Below, piece after piece: positions 1 to 15,200 of a DNA stretch of 64,000 nucleotides. The notes below the pieces were generated by a model. That model saw only the letters and a program-made list of their open reading frames with translations, had not been told where the DNA came from and searched no databases. Origin of the DNA: Trichoplax adhaerens (Eukaryota; Placozoa; Uniplacotomia; Trichoplacea; Trichoplacidae); contig NW_002060969.1 in the NCBI RefSeq assembly GCF_000150275.1, forward strand, positions 558,943 through 622,942, in the 5' to 3' direction. Each line of letters starts with the position of its first letter. Position 1 is the first letter of the stretch. The position numbers were made by a program, and so were the translations under genes.

Positions 1-3000
1 CTTGAATCAAAGCAACCTAAAGTAGCAGAAGATTTGAACAAGGGTAATAGTCGCGTAACTGCTGGAGTGGAAGTTGGATCCAATAATAAAGCGGGTATTA
101 CCCCGCTAGCTAGTGAATACTGTAGTAGACTTACGAGTCTCTTAGACGAAGCAAATGAAATTGTCAATATACATTGGTTGCGCCAAATTGATGTAGAATT
201 CTCATTCGTTCAGTTGAAGTTACCTATTTTTGAAATATTTGACCGACCTCTTGAGGTAATAGCGAAGAATTTGATCACGTAATAAATAAATACTAAAATA
301 TCATTATTGTGTAATTGTATGTTTTGCTTGGTTTTTCACTTTTTCTCGATTAATTTTAGACATTAGTTGACATGTTAAATGTCGAAGAAATCGCAATCGC
401 TGCACCTACTCGTATAGCATTTATCAAGAAAAGCCCGTATAGAAGCTCTCTAAAATGCTTTAGATCGTATAGATTTAGTCCTTATTTTCGTACTCAGAGC
501 AAGTTATCTGTTATGTCGGAGTCTATTTCACACAAAATTGATCCGAGTCGAATCATCTGTCCCTTTGACCTTCAAGGTGTTTGCAACGATGACCAATGCA
601 AATGGTAATCGTTCTTTACTCTTACTGTTATATAAAGGATTCGCTACGAAAGAATCATTTGTTTTATCTTTTCAACTAGGCAACACCTTTCTACTTCTAC
701 TTTATCGGAACGAGAAATTTTAATGGATTTAGCTTCATATTGCTCATCTTTAACTAAAAATATTATGGAAGACACTATTACTACTACCGATAGCATTAGC
801 AGATTCGTTTCTGATTGGTCACAAAAGTACAAAGTCCTAAATACAGAAGAAAAATGTTTACTTTTGATCAATCGAATTAATGAATCCAGGAGAAAGACAT
901 TATACCATATTTCTTTCCATGAACGTGCTTGGAATCCTATCAGCGGCTTTAGGGTGATCCAAGGTTTTAACTTCTATTTTATAACAAAAGTTCTTTTTTT
1001 ATGTGCCATGCAGTAGATTTGCGAATCATCTACTATCTATTTTCTGTATCAATTTAGTAAACTACTATTGTTGTGCTGTAGGGAATGTAGCCTCAGATTA
1101 CACCAAATTTGTTCGGAGGATGCTGCATTCTACAAGCTCCATTTTTCCGATTACTTACAAAAGTGAGGATTTTGATAATCTGCAAAATGTACGATATTTT
1201 CCAATATCAGCACTTACAGAGAACGTCAAGACTCCAGCTGAAAGACGTATTGATGATTGGATATGCTTAGCCGACTTAAAATTAAAAAAAAATGATTTAG
1301 AAGGTTGCCAAAATGTTTTAAGCCATGGCTTAGAAGCTTATAAAGAGTCTGAGGTAGTATTGCAATCACTAATTATACTTCGCCTAGAAAACTAATGTAG
1401 GCCTTTAATGGACTAATTTATGATCGTATAGGAGCTATGGATTCGCTATCTGAGAGTTCATACGAGATTAAAGCAAGCGCAGAATGCTCTATCTTCGATG
1501 CAACTGATTAATTTATTTAATAGAACTACCGAATATTGCTTATCTTATAATATAATGTGGCAATGTTTACGTATATCTTCATCTTACGATTTAAAGTTGA
1601 AAGTATTAGATGATATCATGCTCTTTTTAAAATCTGATACCAGTGATAAATCTGTCCGTTCACATCGTTTTGTCGAAAGTATTCTGTATCGGATTCAATT
1701 AGAAATTTTAACGGGTAGAACAGGAGCAGGGAAATTACTGAAGGTATAATGCTAGAGTACTATAATGTCAGATCGTTAAATATTAATTAATGTAATTTAT
1801 ATATTTAACTTTTTAACCTAGGCCTTTATTAATCGGGATGGTGATGATACTATTATACACTTTCTGACACCGAATGATCGATGCTTCATTTGGCTCTGCT
1901 TTATTTATTTGCAATACATTAAAACCCTTCCTTCATCAATTTTTGGTACATTGAATGGAGTTCCTGGTGAATTAGTGTGCAAGGTATGTTATCAGCGTAA
2001 AATTTTTTTGATATATAAGTGAATATTTCTTGCAAATTCGCTTCTAGGACTGCTTTTATATTCCGTGGCGAAATATTGTGGATATTGACTATGAATCTGT
2101 TTTGAAACTTTTTCAAAGTATGGATGTGAGGATGTGCTCCATTGCTCTATAGTGCTAATTCTTAACGTTACTAACAAAATTTACCCCTTCACGTATTTAA
2201 TCAATCTTTTAGTGGGCCTTAAGGCTTCTTCTAATGATTTAAATAAAGTTTCACGTGACGCTTCTACTTGCCTTCCGTTACATATTAACCTTCTGTATTT
2301 TCTGTATTCATGCAATAGGTACGCTAAAATCGACTTGCAATATTCTCTTTTAATTCTCGCATACGTCTCAAAGATTTTTCTCTTTAATCAAATGTTAGGG
2401 TTGACAAAGCACTCCAGCTGTGTTGGCGTCTACTAGAATCAAATGAAAGCGTGCTTGATCTATGGCATGTTTATCTGTACTTACTTCGAATGAAGAACCT
2501 TTCTGATGTTGAAACGTCTTTTTACGTAAACCAGGTAAATAAGTAGTTACCCTAGTATTGGTATTGTATAATATTAACAATGATGAACTTTATCTATTCT
2601 TTTAATAGTGTTGATCTCTTACATTTTTAAATCATCCAGGTATTTAATAGAGCTAGTAAAGCTATGCCTGGTCACTCAAAGATATATTACATACTAGGAA
2701 AGTTTTATTTTATGCAGGTACAAGATTACATATTTAGGGTTTACTACATTATGAACCTTTTCTTATACCCCTTGATCGAAATTTTTAGAAAAATTTGAGC
2801 GAGGCACTAAGATATCTTCGATTGTGCGCTGTATCGAAATATACTGTAAATAATTCGAACGAATCGGTATGATCCTCAGGACCTGAATCTTTAACTTTTC
2901 AAGATGTATTGATATTTCGTTGTAATGTCATTGCCTCCTTGATCTAAACGCTTTCAGTATTCTTATTAATACCAGTCTTTTTTCAGTCGTGTGATGTCTT

Positions 3001-4513
3001 GGATGTTCATGCGCTTTATAAAAAGCTGCTTGGACTACCTTTGCCATACAACTATCGTCTTCCAGATTCTGCAATGAAAATTGAAAATCCAGATACCCAA
3101 AATGACTTACTATATATTTGGCTTTGTTACTGGTACAGTACATTAGATGAGTTTAACGTTTCTGTATTCATTAAGTACTCTTAATCATTGCAAGTATTAT
3201 TAAATTATTAAATATTATGTATCCTGTCTTGTTTAGCCTCTTGTTAGAAATTGAATCTGTTGAAGATCAATATATATGCGACGTTTTTGAGGATTCTATC
3301 GTAAAAACTATGGCTCTCGAAAACAAGAAAGAATTATGGTTGGAATATATGTACTTTCTTATGCGATCGCTATCTAAATGTTCAAGCGAAGAAGATTTTG
3401 GTAAACGTTTGAAGGTAAGGATTACCGTCAGGTTATTTATCCCTGAGTAATATGTGATTAAGGATTATACTGTATATCATCTTTTTCTAGGATATGATCA
3501 AGAAGTGCTGGCGATGTGTTGTAGTTTCTTGTCCACATTCTCGCTCTTCACCTTATCGAAATGGTTCAAAGTGGAACGACTTTCGTTTTTGTAATCGGGT
3601 ATTAATCACTTTACAGCGTCTGCCATTTAATCAGATAAGATTATTGATGTACTGTATATATAGTAATGTATTCTTTATTCTGTAAGTAATTTGAAGTGCG
3701 AAATAATTTTAGCTTTAGGAGTAATTGTTAAACTATTACATTACTAGATTTTATCTTTGCTGATTATCTGTTTACCGAATTCCTTGTTCACGCATTGTGT
3801 GGAAAGGTTTCTTTCCACCATGCCACAAAATGCTGGTTTAGTAATCAGGTTAGCAATATACATACACAGTTTCGTTATTGATGCCTAACGATGATCTTGT
3901 GATGCTTTGCACTGACGCTTGTGTAAAAAGGTTATTAAAGGAACTAGAGTTAGCAAAATCGCATCTTCTGGATAAAACTATCCTTACATCTTTGCTGCTT
4001 AAAAATCCGGAATGTTTACCAGTGTGGCGAATGTACATATATCGTACTTAATGTTAGGAAATCATTCATGTCTTTAGTTGTAAAGTAAAGTTATTTTCTG
4101 TTGCAGAATTATTACATTTGAAGTTCAACATGGTCGCGTTAATCAGGTCTACAATTAGTTCTAGTTATTTCTAAAATAATGTATTTATACCTATCGTATT
4201 GGCTTAAGCGGTATGGACTTATTACTCTACCATGACTAATGCTGACAGTTTCGTGCATCTTTAGGCGCGATGGTTATATCAACAAGCCACTGAAGCAGTA
4301 CCTTTATCGGCAATACTCTGGAGAGAGGTATACATGAAAAGCTCTTTTTTGCAAGGAAGAAGGTGACTTTCTATCTTGTTTTACTTGTTGTAGTACATAC
4401 AGTTCGAGGTACAACACGAGAATTTTCAGGCTATTGAAGATGCTATCGAAAAGTGTAAACATCATGGCGTTTGCTTAGGAGATTTAAATACAACCTACAG
4501 CTTACTGAAGTAA
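1..4513 (+). CDS. ZFC3H1: ZFC3H1 (zinc finger C3H1-domain protein), 3' part, multi-exon
   Basis: ZFC3H1 links the MTR4 helicase to polyadenylated nuclear RNA for exosome decay (PAXT connection); that role is known from the family. The exon 1-255 (5' end outside the window) joins in phase 0 to 360-604, which joins to an exon from 680. The spliced reading gives a conserved block FRSYRFSPYFRT, then the single CCCH-type finger C-PFDLQGVC-NDDQC-KWQH split by an intron inside the W codon, then LSTSTLSEREILMDLASYCSS, all closely like vertebrate ZFC3H1. Downstream exons (about 1080-1395, 1430-1750, 2180-2530, 2990-3180, 3200-3415, 3490-4050, 4403-4513) carry helical HAT/TPR-like repeats, e.g. RRIDDWICLADLKLKKNDLE. 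The last exon ends at TAA 4511-4513. Internal exon borders after 950 are approximate. Tail to tail with F-spondin. Confidence 0.85.
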
Positions 4514-6256
4514 GCAAAACTACTACAGTCCTGACGATTGTTCTAATATCTACGGTCTTTTCCCAATTTTTCAATTTGTTATCTTCATTTCCGTTGCAGA
4601 TCAATAACCACCTGATATAAAATGATATTATGCACTACCGTCCACTGCCCATAACGGAGAGTGTTCTAGTTCAATAATTGAATCTTCATAAAATTAATTT
4701 ATATAATAATTTTGAAGCTACTAATCTTTAATAATTTTATTAATTCAGGTGAAACTTAGTCAGTGATTCCGTGAAATATTTATATTAATGATTTGACTGC
4801 TTGCTATTTTCAACAACCAATGAAGAAATCATTTCATACTATGGATAATCAGATTATATCAATTATGGCTGCTGTAGGATGTAGCAAGAAAAATTTAGCT
4901 TGGCATCTACGGAATACATAATTTAAAACGTTTCACTGAAAACATAACAGCTCGTTTCTTCACGAAGTCTAAATTTTTGCGATCATCATATCAGCCAATT
5001 TGGCTTTAAGCGAATCTATCAAGACATGGGAAATACACATAATTGAGTAGTTTTATCAATAATGCGATCTGCCAAGCTATAAATAGTTTCACAGTCGTTG
5101 AAACTAATTGTATTTCATTTGTAAAGTTTGCGCAGACCAAAGTGATGGAAATATAATAAAAAATGTTTTATTCCGAAACAGCTAGTAAATAGTTTCACAT
5201 TTATTGAAAGAATTTAACATGCAATCCTTTGGCAGTCTTAATTCACGTCTTTAAACTTTGCGTTAAATTAATTTCATACCGCGCACGTAACGTTTTCATT
5301 AAATTTAGATTTAACTAATTCGGCAATACACAGTATGTTCATGTCTTAGATAAGAGTCTCAACTACACTACACTCGAGAGTAGTTGTCACGAAAATTCAA
5401 TTCATTCTCTTCAACCTCTACCGTTTAATAGTTTACCTGATTTGATACTGTAAAACACGAGCGTGCATGATATATTTACTTATAAATAACTACATTTCTT
5501 CAGATTAAGGACCGAAAGATAAGTCTAATTTCCGATTCTGAAATGCTACTAAGCGATGATTTTATATAATGTAATCGTAAATGAATAACTGGCTAGGCTA
5601 TGGTTTGGAACGTGATGGGCTAATGTGATTGATATTCTTTGTAGATAAACCTATGATATCTAGAAGTTATAACAATAGCTAGTGATTAAGGTCATTATCA
5701 CTTCATCGCTTCTTACAAATATGTTTTCAAATATGCGCGCTAGAACGATTTATGAATAGTATTACGATAATGCTTATTTTAATATCAAATAGTTAATTCC
5801 TTACAATACATGATGCTGTACAATAACTTCCACATCGTTACCACCTTCTATCATACTATACATTACTGTACTATTATCCTGGCACAAATAAATATTATTA
5901 AGAGGAAATTAATTTGGCAGGAAACAACGAACAATACAATCGGTGGCATGATGGACGAATGTTGCAAGTTTTGAATTGACTACAATCCTAATAATCTAAA
6001 AGTATTCGTCAACCATATGAACAGCAATATAAACCAATAAATGTAAATAATTTCAATTATAATTAATTAACCAAGTTGTAAACACGCTATTCTGTGTTGT
6101 ATGCTGCTTAGCTAGTAATGCGTTGACAGTGAAAAAAGAAAAGATAATCTTTCAAAGACCAAGACTGCAGTGTAATCAATTACCTGACGAGCGTTAAGTT
6201 TTTCATAAACACGATATCTATAACATTTCGTATTTATCACGATCACGGAATTCGAC
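4514..6256. other. Intergenic region between convergent genes, no gene seen
   Basis: AT-rich spacer between the stop codons of ZFC3H1 (+) and F-spondin (-). No open frame with splice borders or recognisable protein similarity was seen on either strand; it should hold both 3' UTRs. Confidence 0.5.
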
Positions 6257-9200
6257 TCATTTTACTATAGGACAATTCTGAGAGTTACAGGGTTCCACTT
6301 CGACTACAATTGGACATCTCGATTCGCCTTCAGGTGGCATTACTACGATATCTCTTTTTCTAGTCCGGAAACCTCTACCACAAGTTTTACTGCATGTGCT
6401 CCATGTTGTCCATTCATTAACTTGACATTTAACTATAAATTGAATAGATGTCTTCATTTAATACCGTGGTTATACAAGCAAGGATACGATAAAGAGAGAC
6501 CTCTATTATACATTTAACGACCATATGTATATATGAGATTACAGAACTTTTTAAATTAATTATTTTTTTATCCGTAGTAATATCAGTAAAGATGATTCTA
6601 CCTTTTCCGCATTCAGGCAATTTACAAAGCTTTCTTTGATCTAAAACAGGGCACGGCGGACGTCCATTGGCGTTTGGTTTTTGATTCCGAAATCTATATT
6701 TATATCCTTTGCCGCAAGTTCTTGTACATTCCGACCATGGACTCCATTGCATACAATTAATTAGTTCTTCTGTTGTTTATAAAGATGTATTAAAAATAAT
6801 CAAATAAAGGACTCGGATTTATATTATACTATACCTGGACATTTATATTTGCATCGTTTAGTCTGTTTTAACGCCGGACAAGGTTTACCGCCATTACTAG
6901 CTGGTCGCTCTACGGTTCTCGTCCTGGTTTTATTAAAATTTGCATTGCAAATTCGAGGACAACTGCTCCAGGTTCCCCATTCTGAGACTATGCATTTTAC
7001 TGGCTCTGAAGGTGATATTGGTAGGTAGGAAATATGAATACTACTAAAATTCGATTTACCTAATAAGCTGTTTTTTAAGAATAACCTTTTGGTTGAGGAT
7101 AACTTACTACATTTATCTAGACATGCTTCATCGAATGCTTTGCTCTCTTCAAGATTAGGACATTTTTTTCCATTATTTTGAGGCTGTTGTAAAATTGCTC
7201 TCTTTCTTGTAGTATGTGTCGTGTTGCAAGAGCAAGGAGACCATTCTGTCCATTCTGATACGACACAATCTTTAATTGCTTTATAGTAGCAGTAAGAATA
7301 CATCCACTGTTTATCGTACGGTAATATTAATTCAGTGATGGTTTACAGTAGAACTACAATCAGAGTTATCCAGAATTTAAACTAACGCTTGCTGTTCTTA
7401 CTGTTGATGATATCATATTGATAAATCACTTACAGCACCTATCGATGCATTCTTTATTATGTTGGATTATTTCTTTGGTTGGCGGGCACTTCATTTTAAG
7501 TCCTGCTTTGATAATATGCCTTGTTCTACTTTTAAGCTGTTGCGCTAGTGTATCGCATATAGTTGGACATGGTGTCCACTGCGACCATTCGGTCACTTTA
7601 CATGCAGTTCCTGATTGTAGAAAGTAATAATTTAATTAAATAATGTAACTAATAAAAAATTTCGATTCATAAAAATAGAATGCTACTAATAGCCACAAAT
7701 CTTCTATGTTAGTTTTCCATTCTTAAGTGTCATCGGACGATAAATGTTCTAAATCCTTACTTTACATGTAATTACCTTCGGTTGGGCATGGTGCTGTTAA
7801 GCAGCTTTGTGTTTGAATTAAGATAGGACATTGATTTAAATTTAAATTTGGGTTTCCTATAATATGGCGGTGACGCCTTCTTTGGCCGGCACCACAAGAA
7901 GCAGAGCAAGAACTCCATTTAGTCCACTGACTCACCGTACAGCGATCACGTACTAAAAAATTGAGGGAAAAAATGATATAAATATATATACTCCGCTACA
8001 TTAACATAATATTGCCATCAGTTTCGTATAAACTTTACATTTACAATAAATTTGTCAGACTAACAACCTAAATGATGGAATGATTGTTTGTGACACAATC
8101 GCAAAATGGGATTAAAAGTGACTTGGTTCAACTGCACATACACATATGAATTTATTGTATTAAATAGTAGTAAATAAATAGTGATATACACTGGAAGTTT
8201 AACCGTTACATGATACAAAAAGTGATAAGCTTTTTATAATTTCATAATACGCAAAAGATTTTCGATGACAATAGTAATTATAATTAATCTTTATGGACTT
8301 TACAACTAGACAAATACAGATGGTTATAATCTTATTGCAGTTTTTAGGGATCTGGTTGCCTTACATTTTCGTATGTCAGATTCTAAGCTATTCTTACCAT
8401 ATTTATTGCGCTTAGTTATTACAATAATGATAATAATTAAATGTGCGAGTATAATATTGTATGATATCAATATTAATCGTAAATAAAGAGGCTACCTGAA
8501 ATTTCAACGGTTCGTGTACAAGTTGCTGTAGATATTTTCTCAAAAGTAATTTGAGCAAAAGGTGGTATGGATGAATGCGCTCCATTAACATAAAATGGCG
8601 AGCTAGAATTATTAGAGAATAGCGCAGTAATTTTTTGAACAGTTTTTTGTGGTTCCGTTGGATGATTAGGGCTAGTATAAGAAATGCCATCGTCAGTCCC
8701 TGCGTCAAGTAACGTTAAGTTTACGATCAAGCTGTCTCTCCAATTACAGTCACTTTTACAAAGGTCTAAGGAGTCCATTCCAACAAACCAATCTGGGCTT
8801 GGAGATATCTTGCGAACAAACGAAACAAGGTGGTGCATCTGATCGACGGTAAAACTGACGGCTTCAGTTTGATGTATGTCAAAGTTGCTGCGAATCGTGA
8901 AGTAATCAAAAACTCGCCTATTTTTATTGCTGATAATATCCCGTAACAACTTGGCTGTAAATAAATTATTAGAAAATAAATTACTTTTACATCACCAAAC
9001 AATCGATTTTCCTAAAAATGGTTCGTACCTTGTACTTTACATTAATTTTACTGTGAAGTCTTTCAACGGGATAATTACTACTCACTACTCTTACCTTCGA
9101 TAGATGATAAATTTATTAAGCCAATTACGGTTGGTTTTATTATTACAACAGAAATACAGTATTACCAATGATAATAAAATGATGAATTGAAGCCTTTCGG

Positions 9201-12200
9201 TGTATTACAAGAATGCGACAACAAATAACAATCCGTCATAGATAGTAATTTATGGCGCACTTTTGATATACAAATAGGTCATGTTAATCTTCTTGTATTA
9301 GAGTATAGTGGTTGTTCATCCGATAATATGTGATAGTAATGTAAGTGTCGCATTATAAGCCCTTTTCACGCTTTTTCGAAAACTTACCCGCAAAATCCCA
9401 TTCAGCGGCCTCCTTCATAAATGTACTAACGATGGTGTTGTAGTGATATAGGTAGAAAGTTTGAGAGTGTGTAGCACCTATTAGATTGCCCCAGCGTGGA
9501 AAGGAACGAGTTGGAAAATCTTTTGGATGAGTTTCTTTATTCCATATTCCTTTAAATTTCATAGAGTAAGTTGCAGGTCCACAGGCGCAACAGGTCGTTC
9601 CAGCTGATAGAAACAAGTGTAGCGATTTAATCATAATATGAGTATATCTTATAAATGATATAGTATTTATAAAAGTGACCAGACAAATATTGAGTACTAA
9701 ATTTTACCTCTTTGGCAAATTTCTAATCTCAATTTACCGTCATCTTTAAACCACTGCGGCATAGTCTGAACGACAGTTGCCCTGTTATATCAAAATACAA
9801 TTTCAGTATCGGTAAAGTATGAAGTACATTTCGGGAATAGGATAGATATCTGTTACGGTGTCGTTTCACCATAAAGAAGTTAGTGATGTTTCATAGCGTA
9901 ACTTTACATAGATTACGAGATAGTTCATATTTTAGACGTCTTGTAGTTTAACATATGATTGTGACTGATTCATATTAGATTACATGTTATTACTTGACAG
10001 ATTCTGTAAATGGATATATAGAAATCTGAATATCTTGTGTTAGGCATCGGAACTTGAGTACTTAAATACCGTACGCCATATTAATTAGCTTTTTAGATAT
10101 AAATCTACCGCCTGATTTACAGGCGCTATTAATACCAGCTATAACTTCTAGCAACTGTAGAAAAGTATGTAAGCCCGGAATTTTATAGAATAAAGTTAGT
10201 TCTTTAATTTATTGTTTAATATGAAATTATAACCTATAAATCACTGAGAATTAGTAGAATTAACGATAAGTGCTCCCAAGCGTTTCTTAGACAGATTTAA
10301 GTGCCCTGATACGTGGTTCAGGGAGAAGATTTGTAGATTTAGAGTTTTCGTTGTTTCTTACATACGTAGCTGTTTCGTGATAAAATCATGTTCATATATC
10401 GGTTTATTAAAATTATAATTATAGTTTACGCTCATCAATCATGGACTACAGAATCAATAAATAGCAGTATATGCGGCTGATTTAAACTGCTAATAAGCAA
10501 AATCTGACATATCTTTGGTACTTTGCTATGTTCTTTGTTATCAGGCTTAAATCTATCCACAATTATAAGCATTTATCTAGAGTATAATGACCCGGAAAGT
10601 TTCTTTTAATGCGTATTGATACTAGATAGAGAAGGTTTTGTAACGAAGATGTAATATTAAATATGAGAATATCTATTATTATTCTTCATTATAAAATTGT
10701 TGGAATAGTTACTATTAATAGCATTGCTAATACAATAAATCTTGCCAAGTAATGCAATTTACTTAGAAATCTCTCTTAAGATTGTTACCATAGGCTTGTA
10801 GTTGATAAATAATTTTCGGTCTTTTAAAATAAGCTTTTGGTAAATATGCCATTAATCGTTATGTCACAATATCATAACATCAGTTAAACAACTAGATGTA
10901 CGTACATTTTCGGGTAAATATAATTACAGAACATGTAAACTAATCCTTCTTGTATTTATGTTGTCTTTTGTAAGAACACAGCTACATTAATTTGCATTAA
11001 GAATATGATCGCAAGTTCTGCCATATTTGATTAACACCTGAAACTACAATATTTGTTAGGATCTCAAACTAGATTCAATATTGGTATTTGCATAGAAAAT
11101 AGAGTATTAAAGATATTTTGTAAAGACAACATGCTAAACAAATAATAATCTTAGAACATCGGGCTGATCTAGTATGGATCTTGAGGTTGGGCGAATATGA
11201 AGGCAATTGCATTACAAAAGAATGAGGGATAAGATTTAATTTAATATATTAACTTAAAAAACGAAATAAAGTATTAGTTACACCACTATGGAGTATAAGT
11301 TGTTTAATATTAGAGCATTTTCAGTCTGCGAACTTTCATGTTACGTATTTTTAGCCTATTACTTTACTTCAGGTTCATACGAAGTTTAATATATAATGTG
11401 AATATATATATACCATTTATATAAGATCAGGCATTCGGAAATAATTTTGCTACCTCATCTTATTGAGGAGTAAAAGATATTTCGATTAGTTCTCTTACCG
11501 AAAAATTATGCAACCGCTCCCATTTTTAGGTGCTATCCATTTAAATTTAACGAAATATTTGTCTCGGTTATTGCAATGAGAAATCAAGTTGATGCATCCA
11601 TGGACATTCTTGCCTGCACATTGTCCATCGTCAGAAATCGGCTGCAATTCCCCTGAGGGCATATTTGCCGCTATATTGGTAGCTTCAATGGCATATCCAC
11701 GAAAGGTACGTCCGTTACCCATAAGGAATACTAGAAAGATACATTTATGATATCTTATCTCTGGCCAGTACCATTTACAATAGTGATTTACTTATTGTAG
11801 AAGCAAATGCTGTCGCTATTTATATAATAGATTATCAAATTTTCCATCTCTTATTTATAAATTACGAAAAATTTCATGGTTCTAATTTTTATAAACACAC
11901 TCTCTCAAAATAATCATTTCCGTCAGTAGTTAATATTGAATCAGTGCGCTAATATCGACTTTAGATATTAAATATCATTATACAATTAGCTGTAGCTACT
12001 TCTCAGATTAATAAATTTAAAAGATCATGATTCCACATATATCATATTACGAATTTATCGTCTTTAGAATAGCAACAATGCAAAATGCTTTGCATCGTCT
12101 CTCTACCATAAATTTCAAATCTGATAACAAATACAAGTATACAGAATTATAACGGGTTTCGATAGCATGACTGTATCTGATGCGGTGAGATTTATATGAT

Positions 12201-15200
12201 ATCAGATCAGTTTATAAATAATTATACTGATCGATCAAAAATGTCGTATAAATTTTCATTTTCAGCTAATTGAGGCCGTTGGGGAATAATAAAATAGTAT
12301 TAAATTTCTGAGAAGAGGCTATAAATAATCATAATGATTTACTGCAAGTTAGCATCCTTCGAATACTATTGTCTCCGTGCGCGAATATAGCAAATATTTT
12401 GTTTTAATTAATTCAGAGCTATTAAGCATCTTATTATCTAATAATATAATCCTTCAATTATTGGAATTCTATCTATTAGATACAAACAGAAATAATTTTG
12501 ATTAATGCTATAGATCATAACTAAATTAAATTTTATGTTATTGTTGATGTCAATACGGTAGATAATTTGACTCATACTACATTAGTTTATTGAAACATGC
12601 ATCATGCCTTCACAACTATGATCGAAGTTTTACCAAGCTTTATGCAGTATTAAATTTGTACTTACGAGAACTAATTGGTGTCATCACTTTTAGTAGAAAG
12701 AAATTATTTATGTTTTACTATAGTTATAAATTAGGATGTACAAGACTTGTATAATATTGCTTTTAATAGGTACATAGTATCAAGGTAAAGTGATACTATA
12801 GTAACGCGATATTCTAGGAATTTTCATAATTTATGTATTTCAATAGATCTTAAACCAGTGTAAATTACCTAATAATCTTTATCATCCCGTGATAAAATGA
12901 TTTTTACGTAGTCATATGCAATTTGCTAGCAATCAGTTTTATAAGTACGGTACACCAAGACAAGACAATAGCCATTTCAAAATTTCCTTTAAAGACTCTT
13001 AGATGAATTTAAATTGTTTCATGGCTTAGCAAGTATATGTACTAAAATATTTCCTAGCATACTGTAATGTAAATATATAGTGATAAAATTACGCTATAAT
13101 TTGTCAGCTACGTCCTATTACATTATCACCACCTTTACCTTTGCAAATAGCAGAATATCTCATCCCTATCTAAGTTAACATTAATTTTTAAAGAATTTTC
13201 CTTCGTTGTTAGTTTAATGTATAGTTTTTAACCTAAAATATCTCCACCTTTACCTTTACAAATGGCAAAATATCTCATTACTACCTAAATTAACATTAAT
13301 TTTTTAAGAATACTTTTTCTTTGTTAGTTAAATGCATAGTTAGTAACGCAAAAATTCATTAAGAGCTAAGATTTATGCAGTAAATCCCAGCAAAAAAAGA
13401 TTTTAAATAAAAAATGTAGCAGTTAAAATTATTATGAAACTAAGTGAAAGCGTTGGAAAATTAAATATTTGATGTCTAACAAGGAATGCGAGAAGATATA
13501 TGTATTTTGATCTAAGTACTCAATTAGGCAGATTATTGAATATAGCATTTACGCATAATGGCCTTTACTATTTCAGGCGTTTTTGTATTGTAATAGAAAT
13601 TACTGTTTTCGTACACTAAACTCTCAACTTTAACCCATTCAATGATATTTACTTGATCTAAAACATAATCGTGAAAAATAAATTAGCATCAGAGGTGATT
13701 TTAAATCTCCTATTTTTGAAGATAGCACCTTATGATTGCTAAATGTTAAAATTTTCAGATTTATTAAATCGATCAATTGAAGAATTGTACCACTGTACAT
13801 CATCATTAAATGTTTTTATTTTATGCTTTCAACTACAATAAGATTATATAATAGTATTGTATTTTTAGTACATTACATCAATGAAAGTGATTCAAATTGA
13901 ATCATGTGTTGCATTTAAATGGTGAAACTAACGTATTATTTCTTGTAAATTAAAACGATTTCCAACCAATATATGAGCTAGATCGACTATCAAATATTAA
14001 AAACAACTTTTCGTTTCAAAAACTTAGTCGGGAGCAAGTACAGGTATCATTGTAGGATTTTATTCGATCACTCTGTCTAATTAACATATACAGGAATCAG
14101 TACAAGATATCGCTTTAGACAGCATACGTGTAAGCTAGAGTAATTCTAATTGAAAGCTTAAAAATCTATAATACAGTAAGTAAAGGTTCGCTGCCCTTTT
14201 GAGTCTAATATTTAGAAAGGTCATAGTTTACCATTTATAGTAAGGGTGGTCAGATAGAAGACTAAGATGCAGCAGTCTATCGCAAAATATACTCTAATAT
14301 AATGAATAGAATACATCCAAAGGAATAATCAGAACCGATTTTTATACGACATTAAAATAGTTTTATAAATGTTTAGGTATAATTTGTATTTTATAGAAAT
14401 AAAGCGTTTTATTGGTAGTAAAAAAACAGCATAGAAAATATGCACCACGCACGGTAACAGTACTGTAGAATCACAATTTAGTTGTGGCATAGTATTACAA
14501 CTGGAGCTGATATTTGTCAGGATGATCTTATAATAACAAATTTCTTGGATATGAGCCAAGCCATCTTTAATACTAGTATTTTATGTCCTTCAAAATCATA
14601 GTTAAATGCGAATGTAAAAGAAAAACCTCATGAAAAGCACTGTAATTTACCTAAATTAAGACTGCATCACTGGAATTGCAATCATTCATTTTACTAAGCA
14701 GGTAAGACTAAATCGACTACGGTGTGTTATAACAGCGAATACATCAATGTCCGAAGTCTTTAACTTAGCAGCATATAACCAATTGAAGATTGTAACGACT
14801 AAAGATAGGCTTTTGAGTAGACATTTAGTGTCCCTAAAATTAGATGTTATCTTCATTTATGACAAGTGAAGAGTCAGAATGGTTGAAAACTGTAATTGAA
14901 ACTTTCATTAACTCTACAAATAAGTTTGATAGTACGTAAGGAGTCATAACAGACTTACTAATAAATTTTAAATTGGCTATCTATTGAAGATATTACTCTA
15001 TTTCAATCAATGTGTAACATATCATTAATCTGATAAACAAGCTGATTTTACTAAAATTTAAAATTTTAGCTTGCGTAAGACACGTGTGCGATCAATATTG
15101 AAATCGAACCCAAATAGTTTTTAAGGAGATTAAATGGACTAATTAAATTAGCCAAAATTATCAAGTTTACTTTGAACTTACAGTTGTATATCTTATCAGC

